DNA of 64,000 nucleotides, taken from positions 1-64,000 of the forward strand of contig JAPDPX010000004.1 in assembly GCA_034506255.1 (NCBI GenBank). Reading direction: 5' to 3'. The position numbers were made by a program, and so were the translations under genes. The stretch's first letter is position 1. The number at the start of each line of letters is the position of its first letter. Under the pieces are notes generated by a model. That model was not told the origin of the DNA. It searched no databases and saw only the letters and a list, made by a program, of their open reading frames with translations. The stretch comes from a candidate division KSB1 bacterium. Its GTDB lineage: Bacteria > Zhuqueibacterota > Zhuqueibacteria > Zhuqueibacterales > Zhuqueibacteraceae. Below, piece after piece: positions 51,106-61,100 of this stretch.

Positions 51106-52992
51106 ATGTCAAAACTTTTTTCGGCGAAAATACAAGGCAGAGGGGTGTTCGGGGTGCTTCGTTGTGCAATGGTTTTTTGTCTGCTCTTCACAGCCGCCGC
51201 CTCAGCAATTGACCGTCAATCCGACAAAAGAATTCAAAAAGTCCGGCGTGTCCCTGCCGTCGGCGCACAGGACATCATGGCACAGCAGCCGCAGCCCGCA
51301 ACGCTGGCCAAGTCTGTCGCCAAATTTGGCCCGGGCCTGCCGTTGATCGAGTCCACCTACGATTTCATGACCAATAATGCCATGGGCCGGCACCTCCACA
51401 ATTATGGCGGGGGCATCCTGGCCGTTGCCAGAACCGCCTCGCAGGGTGCCATTGGCACCTGGGCCGATCGCGGTACCTTCTTCGCCTACAATGACGGCAA
51501 TGGTTTCTTGCTACCCATGACCAAGGTCGAGTCTGCGCGGCGCGGTTGGGGAAATCTTTCTGCGACCGCCGATGGACGCAGTGTCATTGTTTCGCACGGC
51601 GGTTTGGAGGTCAACGTTGACGCTTTGCAAGGCCTTGGTATCTGGACCGCTTCCCTCACCGGCAATTTTCCAACAGGCTCGGATCTGACCTGGCCGCGCA
51701 TCGTGGTGGATGGCAAGGACTATTTTCACGTGGTGGTGACGCATTTTTCCTTTGATCCCTTCCCCGGCCTGGGCGGCGGGCAGTATCCCGTGTATGGCCG
51801 CTCCACCGACGGCGGACTGAACTGGGAATTCCGGTTTATGTTTCAAAAAGCCGGCGCGGCGCCGGGCGATCCGCCGGATACCACTGGCGGCCTGTGGATC
51901 GGCGGTGGTGACGCCGATGCCTACGCCATCGACGCCTGGGGCGACAAAGTCGGTATTGCCGCATTTTGCGCCTACGATGCCGGCTTCAACAGCAATGAAA
52001 TTCTGTTCGCCGAGTCTTCGGATAATGGCGCCACCTGGACCTGGTCGAACATCACCAGCGTTGGCAGGGGTGTTCCGCCGGCGGACGGGGACTTTCGGCC
52101 CAACGGTCATCTCGATTTGATTTACGACCGGGAAGGCATCCCCCACATTGTATTCGAGAATTTTCTCGTGCTGCCCGATTCCGCGGGCACCGCGCCGGAA
52201 TCTTTTCTCTACACCCAGTCACCGTTGTTGCATTGGAGCCCGACCACCGGCGTGACCTACGTTGCGAGCCGTGCCGACCTGCCGGATGCGGAGCAGAATC
52301 GTTTGCCGGGATCGCAGCTTTGGGGCCGTGGTTTGGGCAGCGGCTTGTACTGGCCCTCGCTGGGTGTCGATGAGAGCAACGTGCTGTATGTCGCCTTCAG
52401 TGCGCCCACTGCCGGTGATGTCGATCCGGACAGCGTAAACTACCTCGACATTTATGCGACGGCCTCGGCTGACGGTGGCGCCACCTGGGGCTCGCCAGCG
52501 GTGAATCTCACCGCTTCGCCGGGAACGGAGGACAAATACGTCTCGGTTGCCAAGCTGGTGGATGACAGCCTCCGTTTCGTCTACAATTCTGATGACGTCA
52601 ATGGCGGCACGGTGCAGCCCGGCAATCAGACGACGCCAACCATGATGATGTACTACACTTTTTCGGCTGCCGATATCCCGAAGATCAACACCGCGGTGCG
52701 GGATCGTGATCCGATGGCGGGCCTGCCGGCGGATTATGCCTTGGCGCAAAACTTCCCGAATCCCTTCAATCCCACGACGGTGATTTCCTTTTCCCTGCCG
52801 GCAAGCGTGAAGGTGAAGCTGGAAGTCTTCAACGCCCTCGGCCAGAAAGTCGCGACCCTGGTCAATCACAAGCTGCCGGCAGGCAGCCATACGGCGACCT
52901 GGAACGCGGCGAGCATGCCCTCCGGCATTTATTTCTACAAGCTGGAAGCGGGCAGCTTCAGCCAGACCCGGAAGATGGTCTTGGCGAAGTAA
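51106..52992 (+). CDS. Secreted beta-propeller-like protein with T9SS sorting domain, paralogue 2
   Basis: A 628-residue paralogue of the upstream gene, with shared landmarks: LIESTYDFMTNN versus LMESTYDYGSNG, GRSVIVSHGGLEVNVDALQG, and the Asp-boxes STDGGLNWEF, SSDNGATWTW and SADGGATWGS. The tail is a T9SS type A-like domain (LAQNFPNPFNPTTVISFSL, SGIYFYKLEAGSFSQTRKMVLAK). The ATG at 51106 is favoured by GAGGG seven bases upstream; an ATG at 51100 overlaps it too closely. The signal segment (VLRCAMVFCLLFTAAASA) starts about 20 residues in. A strong terminator follows. Confidence 0.82.
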   Translation: MSKLFSAKIQGRGVFGVLRCAMVFCLLFTAAASAIDRQSDKRIQKVRRVPAVGAQDIMAQQPQPATLAKSVAKFGPGLPLIESTYDFMTNNAMGRHLHNYGGGILAVARTASQGAIGTWADRGTFFAYNDGNGFLLPMTKVESARRGWGNLSATADGRSVIVSHGGLEVNVDALQGLGIWTASLTGNFPTGSDLTWPRIVVDGKDYFHVVVTHFSFDPFPGLGGGQYPVYGRSTDGGLNWEFRFMFQKAGAAPGDPPDTTGGLWIGGGDADAYAIDAWGDKVGIAAFCAYDAGFNSNEILFAESSDNGATWTWSNITSVGRGVPPADGDFRPNGHLDLIYDREGIPHIVFENFLVLPDSAGTAPESFLYTQSPLLHWSPTTGVTYVASRADLPDAEQNRLPGSQLWGRGLGSGLYWPSLGVDESNVLYVAFSAPTAGDVDPDSVNYLDIYATASADGGATWGSPAVNLTASPGTEDKYVSVAKLVDDSLRFVYNSDDVNGGTVQPGNQTTPTMMMYYTFSAADIPKINTAVRDRDPMAGLPADYALAQNFPNPFNPTTVISFSLPASVKVKLEVFNALGQKVATLVNHKLPAGSHTATWNAASMPSGIYFYKLEAGSFSQTRKMVLAK

Positions 52993-53025
52993 AGGCTGAC
53001 GCAGTTTATTTTGGTTGCAATAGCG

Positions 53026-53058
53026 AAGCCCCGGGCAGCACGCATCGGCCCGGGGCTT
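53026..53058 (+). terminator. Terminator after the propeller genes
   Basis: AAGCCCCGGG (53026-53035) pairs with CCCGGGGCTT (53049-53058), followed by TGCTGTCTTC, 33 bp after the stop codon. Confidence 0.65.
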
Positions 53059-53242
53059 TGCTGTCTTCATGATGAAAAGTTCCTGCAACGGCTTGGCCGT
53101 TGCATTAAAAACCTCGGTGTTTCTATGGCGCCTGAAATCTGAGAAGCCTGGGCTCAGCCGAGACTGGAACTTTCTCGGAGTCTTTGATAATGACGGCGAG
53201 CGCTGTCAAATCATATCGTGAACCCGGTCTGTCTGTCACCCT

Positions 53243-54502
53243 GTGAATCCTGCCGCATCACAAAACCATCGCGCCCTGCCCGTGATGCTTCTGCTGCCGG
53301 CCTTGCTCCTGACGCTGGCTGGCTCCAGGCCTTCTCTGGCACAGGCCAAAATTCGGCTGCAAAGTGCGCACGCCGGCGAGATCAAAAAGCTGCTGCTGGT
53401 TTACACCTGGTCCGCGGAAATGGGGGTGTTGTCGCTGGCGGATATTCTCACGGCGCTGCCCGAGGCGGAGGCAGTCATTCTCAGCCAGTTTGCACCGGGA
53501 TCGGAATCCTTTCGTGTGTTCACTGCCAGTCTGACGCGTGGCGGTTTGGGCCGCGACCGCCATGGCCGGCCTCGGCTGCAATTCGTGCAGGACGCCAGCG
53601 CCTACGGCCCGTGGCCGCGCGACCAGGCGCTGGTGGACAGTCATGGCACGCTGTGGATCAGCCCCTCGGACAACCATCGCTTGCGCGCAATTTTCACCGC
53701 GCTGGATGAAAGCTATGGCCTGCGGCAGACCCGGGCAACGGTGCCTTTTACCGGCGCCAACCTGATTCCGCTCGGCAATTTGGTGCTGTGCCCCGACCGG
53801 CTGGATACGCTGGCGCTTGCCAGCTTTTTACAGGGCCCGTTTCTCCCCCTGCCCTCCCCGCCGCCGCCCGACCCTTTTCATCTCGATCTGCTGGTCATGC
53901 CGCTTTCTGAAACTGTGATCGCCGTTGGGGATGATGAGCTGGCGCGTGCTCGCCTGCTGGCGCTCAACGCGGCACAAGAAAGACGCATCCTGGCGCAGTG
54001 GGCGGTGGAGTTTGCCGCTTCCGGCCACAATCTCGAAGTCAAAGCCGCGGGCAATACATTTCGTTTTCAAACCCTGCCGCGGCCGTATTTGATTCTGCCG
54101 GCGCTGTTGCAGGAAAAATTGCAGATTCTCACCGAGCTGGCCAAACCCGGCGCTTTTCGCACCGCCGTGCTGGCCGAGCCGGAATATCACTGGGATGATC
54201 GCATCGCCGCCGCCTTGCGCCGGCGCGGATTCAAAGTCGTGCGAGTGCCTTTTTGGCCGGGCACCGCCGGCACGGTGGCGAGCAGGAAGGCCGGTGGCTT
54301 GCCCATGCTGTGTTATGCCAACTGCCTGGTGTGGGAGAAGGGCGTGCTCATGCCGGTTTATGGCATCGCCAGCCTGGATCAGCTCGCGCGCGATACCCTG
54401 TCGGCGGCCTCCGGCAAACCGGTCTTTGCCGTGCGCGGCGGCGCCCTGCTGGGTTACGGCAATTCCGGGCCGCATTGCCTGACGTTGGAATTTCGCCGGT
54501 GA
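53243..54502 (+). CDS. Secreted pentein-fold protein (agmatine deiminase-like)
   Basis: A 419-residue protein with a signal-like N-terminus ending near LAQA. Several blocks recall the agmatine deiminase/PAD_porph family in order: YGPWPRDQALV (like W.RD.GP), VPFTGANLIPLGNLVL (like EGGN), DDRIAAALRRRGFKVVRVPF, YANCLVWEKGVLMPVYG (like YxNFYIANGGVIVPxFG) and a C-terminal GNSGPHCLTLEFR (like GGIHCITQ, with the nucleophile Cys). The key acidic and His positions are only partly conserved, so activity on an arginine-like substrate is uncertain. The start is GTG; an ATG at 53285 would shorten the signal region. It stands alone after the terminator at 53026. Confidence 0.6.
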   Translation: MNPAASQNHRALPVMLLLPALLLTLAGSRPSLAQAKIRLQSAHAGEIKKLLLVYTWSAEMGVLSLADILTALPEAEAVILSQFAPGSESFRVFTASLTRGGLGRDRHGRPRLQFVQDASAYGPWPRDQALVDSHGTLWISPSDNHRLRAIFTALDESYGLRQTRATVPFTGANLIPLGNLVLCPDRLDTLALASFLQGPFLPLPSPPPPDPFHLDLLVMPLSETVIAVGDDELARARLLALNAAQERRILAQWAVEFAASGHNLEVKAAGNTFRFQTLPRPYLILPALLQEKLQILTELAKPGAFRTAVLAEPEYHWDDRIAAALRRRGFKVVRVPFWPGTAGTVASRKAGGLPMLCYANCLVWEKGVLMPVYGIASLDQLARDTLSAASGKPVFAVRGGALLGYGNSGPHCLTLEFRR

Positions 54503-55141
54503 GGCTTGGGGCTCTGTCTCTTTATTCATGCGGAGAGGTTCCCAGGTTGGCCGGCCGCGGTTGTCAATGCTTGCATTTTGTGAAAACCCGTGGGATGCCA
54601 TGGCAAGCCGTTGCCGGGCATGACAGATCGGATTGGGTGGCCTGCCGCAGTCGCTGACTTTGCAACGACTGTTTTTGCACGGGCCCGGCGGCTCCCTCAA
54701 AATCCCCGGAGTCTTTATGACATCCGGCTTGGAGGAAACCCGGCTCTGCCGGGGTTGGAATATTTCGAACAGACAGGATGGGATTGTTTTGCCCTCCCGG
54801 CTATCCGGGAAGGGCGCGGATGATTGCTTCCCACGATTCCCTGCGAACAACTCCCCGTTTTTCCCCTTCCTGATTTTGCCTGCCATTCCTGCCATAAGTC
54901 TTGTTCAATCCTGAAACAGATGTTCGCCGAAAACACAGAGTCCGCCACATTACAAGCCGTTTTGGCACAGGTCAATGATTTGATAATTCGAGTCTTGTCA
55001 TGACCGTGTCGCTGCGACGCGGCAGTGGCATATGCTTTGCGCCCGGCGTCGGCGTTATTGCGCACAGGATTGGCGGCCGCTCTGCCGTTCTTCAAAACAG
55101 AGCGGCACAGACATGAATAAAAATTTTCAGGCGATGGCAAC
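54503..55141. other. Gap upstream of the giant surface protein
   Basis: No gene was seen. A short bulged hairpin (about 54735-54756, AACCCGGC...GCCGGGGTT) and the candidate promoter at 54962 are the only features. Confidence 0.5.
54962..54989 (+). promoter_or_regulatory. Candidate promoter for the giant surface protein gene
   Basis: TTGGCA (54962-54967) and TAATTC (54984-54989) are 16 bp apart, with a TG one base before the -10 (an extended -10). This would give a leader of about 145 nt. Confidence 0.35.
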
Positions 55142-58100
55142 ATGTCAGCAATGAATTCCCAGCAATGGCTGCGGCGGGTGTGGTGGTTGGGTGTGATGGT
55201 GGCAGGCTTTGGTTTCGGCGCGGGGCACGCGCAAACCAGGATCATGCCACTGGGCAACTCCATCACCGAGGGCGTCGGTTCTTCCCACAGTGCCGGGTAT
55301 CGTTACTATCTCTTCAACCTCCTGGGCAATGCCGGTGTCTCGTTTGATTTCGTCGGCTCGCTGCAGGATGGCAGCGGATTTTCCGACACCGAGCACGAGG
55401 GGCACAGCGGCTTTCGCGCGGAACAACTGGATGTGACCGCCTATCTCACGCAGCACAACCCGGATTACGTGCTGCTGGAGGTCGGCACCAATGACATCTC
55501 ACAGGGGGATACGCCGGCGCAGGTGCGTGACGACATCGCCGCGATCCTGGATGCGATTCACGCCTACAACCCCGCCATACAAACGTATCTTTCCACTGTG
55601 GTGCCGCGCAAGGACAATGCGGCAAAGGAGACGGCCACGGAGCAGCTCAATGCTCTTTTGCCGGCGCTGGTGAGCGACAAAGTCGCCGCCGGGCACAAGC
55701 TGGTGCTGGTGGACAATCACAGCCGCCTGGTCGCCGATCCCAACTGGGAAACCACGCTCATGGCCGACAACCTGCATCCCAATGACAGCGGCTATGAGCT
55801 GATGGCGACCGAGTTCTTCAATGCCATTCAGGGCTACCAGCCCGGTGTCGATGATTTTGCCGATGATTTCAACGGCGGCGTGTTGAGTGCCAACTGGACG
55901 GCACACCCCGCTTTCCAGGTGCAAAGCAATCAATTGGTCAATACCGCGACGGTCGACGCCTGGGACAATCATCTTGCCATTCCCAATGTCATCACCAACC
56001 CCAATGTTTTGGAATTCACCTACGGCAGTCTTTCCAATGCCGAAGGCCGTTATTTCACCGGCGTGGCCCTGTTGCTGGACAGGGCAGCCACCGATGCCAG
56101 CGGTTATCTGTTGTTGCGCAATGAGACCAGCGTGCGGTTGTTTACGATCGTGAATGGCCTGCCGGGCGTGAGCGTGGCAACTGTGGCCGGCAACGTGACG
56201 CCGCCGCCACAGGCAGGCGACCGGCTGCGGGTGGAATGGCACAGCGATGCCGGCGGACATCACTTTGTCGTTTATCTGAATGATCAGCTCGATGCCGTGG
56301 TGGATGATCCCGCCAAATTGCAGGGCAACGCGGTGACCACCTATGCCGGCATGATGGTGCACGGCAACACCAGCGACGGCGTGGATGATTTTCATCTCTA
56401 CAAGCAGACCGACGCGACGCCGCCGGCCTTTGTGTCGGATTTGTCCACCACCACTGTGACTTCCACAAGCGTGGAATTGCGCTGGACTGCGCCCGGCGAT
56501 GATGGCAACACCGGCACGGCGCGTTCCTATGATTTGCGTTACGCGACTTCGTTGATCACCGAGGCCAATTTCAACAGCGCCACGCCGGTGGCGGGTCTGG
56601 GCAATCCCAAGCCGGCGGGCAGTATCGAGACGGTCACGGTGAGCGGATTGCGCAGCGGCACACGCTACTATTTTGCCCTGAAAAGTTCGGATGAAATCGG
56701 CAACACTTCCGCGCTGTCCAATGTCGTGGAAGTGACGACCACTGTCCTGACCCTGAGCAGCGACACCTTTGACCGGCCCGGTCCGAGCCTGGGCGCCAAC
56801 TGGGCGGCAGATGCGCGCCTGCAAATCATCAACAACGAAGTGCAGCATACGGCCACCATCGACATTTGGACGCCGGCGGTGTTCAAACTCGGCCGCAATG
56901 CGCAGGAAGTCAGCATAGTGTGGGGCCAGAATGCCACGGTCTACGGCGCGAATTTTTCCGGTGTGCTGGTACTGGCGGACAGCTTCACCACCCGGCCCAA
57001 CGGCTACATGATCCAGCATTCGAACGAGCGCGGCAAGACGCGGCTGTGGCACATGCAGAACGGCAATCTGGTGACCATACTCGATGAGGGCACTGCCTTC
57101 GGCCCGAATACTCAGGCGGGCAGCGAGATGAAAGTCATCATCCGCAGGGAGGCCGCCGCGCATTTCTTCGATGTTTACATCAATGGTGTGTTTGACCGCA
57201 CGCTCTCTGATCCCAACAAGCGGGAGAACGGTTCCTACTCCGGTTTCGTGCTGGAAAGCACGCTGGGCGCGGAGAACGCCCTCACGCAGTTTGAAGTCGG
57301 CGTGCAACCAGGGTCACCGGCGAAACTGCTGGTGGTGAGTGGCGACAAGCAAACGGCGCGGGTCCGGCAGAAGCTGGCGAATCCCCTGAAGGTTTCGCTG
57401 TACGACAGCTTTGACAATCCCGTGCCGGGCGCGGAGGTCAACTTCACCGCGACGCTCGGCCAGGCCAGTTTCAGCCGCGCGGACAACAACATCCGCCTCG
57501 AGGCGGAATCGGGACAAATCACCGCGCCGTTGGTGGTGCAGGATGATCCCGAGGCCTCCGGCGGCAAATATCTGGTGTATCCGGTGCCGCAGAATGACGC
57601 CGGCTCGGCGGTGTACACTTTCAATATTCCAGTGAGCGGCACCTACTACATTTGGGCACGCAATCTCACGCCCGGGGAGAGCGGCGCCAATTCCTGGACG
57701 GTGAGGGTCGATGGCGGCGCGCCGTTCGTCTACGACGTTTTTCAAGGCCAGCGTTCCAACACCTGGAAGTGGGATTTGCTCAGCGAGCGCGGCACGGGCA
57801 ACCCCTCCAATCCTCAATTTGATCCCAAGACTTTCGAATGGGCGGCGGGCCAGCATACCCTCGTGGTCGAGGGCCGCTTTGACCGCGCCCGACTCGACAA
57901 GTTTTTGATCACGCGGGATGCGAGCTACATTCCGCAGGGCAAGGAAGAAGGCGGCAGCCGCACGGATGAAAACGGCATAGCCAGCACGGAAGTCGTGCTC
58001 GGCACCCTGGCGGGTCCCGTCAAAGTGGAGGCGCAATTCGGTGCTCTGGTGCCGGCGGTGTTCCACTTGACCGCAAAACCGGGTTTCCCGGGTGGTTTGG

Positions 58101-61100
58101 TGCAGCCCGGCGGCAGTGGACAGTCCGGTCCCGCCGGGCAGTTTTTGGCACAGCCCTTTACCGTGGTGGTGACGGACAGCTTTGGCAATCCCACTGCGGA
58201 CGGCCGGGTGTCGTGGGTGGTGACGGAAGGCACCGGCCAGCTTTCAAGCTATCGCGTCATCAGTGATTCCACCGGCAGGGTGGAAGTTGATTTCGCGCCT
58301 GGCAACGGCAGCAGTCAGAACAAAGTCGAAGCGGCGGCGGCCTTCACCAGCCAGCGTTTTGAATTCACCGCGCAGACCAGCAGTGGTGTGGCAAGCGCTG
58401 CGGAGCTGGTGAGTGGATCGAATCAAACGGGTGCCGTGGCCAGCACTTTGCCGGCGCCCCTGGTGCTGCGCGTGGCGGATGCCGGCGGCCAGCCGGTGGC
58501 GGGTTTCCCGGTCGAGTTTGAGACCATGCGCGGTGGCGGTACGACCAGCGGCCACAATCTTGTGGAGAACAGCGGCTTCGAGAAGGGCAACAATGGTCTG
58601 CCCTCGCAATGGACGCTGGAAGGCAATCCCACCACGGATGAAGTTCGGCTCAACAGCAGCAATCCGCATGCGGGCAGCCGCAGCGTGTTCGTCAATGCCA
58701 ACCGCAACGGCGTGGGCATTTCGCAGGTGATTTCGTATGCCGCCAACACCAGCTATACGCTGACGTTTTGGGCGAAGGTGGACAGCGGCGTGCTGCGTGT
58801 TTCCTGGCGCATGAATGATGCCGCCGGCAATCAGCAGGAGACCATCGTCGATGTGACAGCGGAAGCCACTGCCGGCGGATGGCGGCGTTACCTGGTCACG
58901 GCGACCAACCAGGCGGCCGCCAATCGCCAGTTGTTCTTCCGCACGTTGAATAGTGGCAAATTCCGCGTGGATGACGTCAGCGTGGTGCGCAACACCGGTG
59001 CCGATGGCCGTCTGGCGGTGAATTGGACTTTGGGCGACACCGTTGGCACGCAGCAAGTGCGGGCGCGCGCGCGCAACGCCAGCGGTGCGGATTTGTCCGG
59101 CTCACCGGTGGTGTTCACGGCGCAAGCCACGGTGGGCGCGGCAGCCAGGCTGGTCGAAGTGAGCGGCAACAACCAATTGGGAACGGCCGGCCAGCCGTTG
59201 GGCGCACCCTTTGTGGTGAAGGTGACGGATGTCGTCGGCAATCCGGTTTCCGGCAGCACGGTGTTGTTTGAAGTGATTCAGGGTGGTGGCAATCTTGCGG
59301 GTGCGACGACGGCCAACCTCGTGACCAACGCCCAGGGCCTGGCGCAGGTCGTGCTCACCCTGGGATCGAATGCAACGGTGAGCAATCAGGTGCGTGCCAG
59401 CGCCGCTGGTTTGACGGGCAGTCCCATTGTTTTCACGGCTGGCATCGGCACACCGGCCAGGCTGGCCAAAGTCTCGGGTGACAATCAGGTGGGGACGGCC
59501 GGCTCGCCGGCGCCCGGCAATTTGGTGGTGAAGATCACCGATGCCGGCAATAAAGCCATCTCGGGTGCATCGGTGACGTTCACAGTGCAGCAGGGCAATG
59601 GCACAATCAACGGCCAGTCCACCGCCGTGATTCGCACCGACGGCAACGGTGAAGCCCGCGCCCTCTTCGTGCTCGGGCCGCTGACCGGTGGTGAAAACCG
59701 CGTGCGGGCGAGTGCCGAGTTCAACGGCCAGGCGCTGCAGGGCTCGCCGCAGAATTTCGTGGTGCGGGCGGCAGCCTTGAAAGAGATGGCGATGATCAGC
59801 GGCAACAATCAAACCGGGATTGCCGGCGAGACGCTGGCCAATCCCTTCCGCGTGATGCTGGTGGACACGCTCAACCACGGTGTGCCGCAACAGGAAGTGA
59901 CGTTCACCGTCATCGAGGGCGGTGGCCGGCTCGACAATGGCGGCACCAGCAGCATCGTGCGAACGGATTCCACCGGCCGGGCGCAGGTGCGCCTGACGCT
60001 GGGCTCGCAAATCGGCACGAACAACAACAAGGTGCGGGCGCAGGCGGCGATCGCGTTGCCGGGTTCTCCGCAGATTTTCCAGGCGAGCGCACAAGTCGGC
60101 CCGCCCGCGGTGCTGAAGAAGATCGACGGCGACAGCCTTTCCGGCGTGGTGAATAATCCCCTGCCCGAGCCTTTTGTGGTGCAGGTCACTGACCGTGCCG
60201 GCAATCCGCTCTTCGGAGTAAAGGTGATCTTTGAAGTGCTGGAGGGCGGCGGCAATCTCGACGGCGTGACCAGGGACACGGTGACCACCAACGATCAGGG
60301 GCGGGCGCAGGTGACGCTGACTTTGGGCGCCACCTCGGGTCTGTACAACAACAAAGTGCGCGCGCGCGCCTTCAACGGCTCGCTCGAGCTGCAGAACTCG
60401 CCCATGCTGTTCGTGGCCACCGCCGCACCCAGCAAGGCGCGCGTGCTTGCGATCGCGGGCGGCAACCGGCAACAGGGGTTGGCGGGCGAACCGCTGGCCA
60501 ATCCGCTGCGCGTGCGCGTGCTCGACAGCCAGGGCAATCCCATCAAGGACCATCCGGTGCGCTTCCGCTCCAGCGGCATCGCCAATGGCACCTTCAGCAC
60601 CACAGGTCTGGCCGACACCACCGTCGTTACCAATGCCAATGGCATTGCCGAGGTAACATGGATTCTCGGCAGCACGATTCTGCCGGACAGCCAGATGGTG
60701 ACTGCCAGCGCCAACGACGGCCTGCAAAATCTGCAGGGCTCACCGGCAACCTTCAAAGCCGCGGCCACACCCGGCCTGCCCAGTGCCCGGACCTCGACCA
60801 TCACCGCCTCCGGGCCGGTGCCGGCCAACGGCCAGAGCCGTTCCACCATCACGGTCACCGTGAAGGACAAGTTCGGCAATGCACTCGCCAACAAGCCGGT
60901 GCAACTCCTCGCCTCCGGCTCGGACAACAACGTACAGCAGCCCGGCGTGACCGACGCCCAGGGGCGCGCCACCGGCTCGCTGGCCTCGACCAAAGCCGAG
61001 CTCAAAATCATCACGGCCAAAGTGGACGGCGTGCATGAGATCAAGCCCGGCACCAGTGTGCGCTTCACGCCGCTGGCCGCCACGCAAATGGCGATTCGCA

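Noticed and set aside
49202..52992. Sialidase enzymes
   Set aside because: Asp-box repeats alone do not make a sialidase. I could not find the arginine triad or the Tyr/Glu pair, so no enzymatic call was made.
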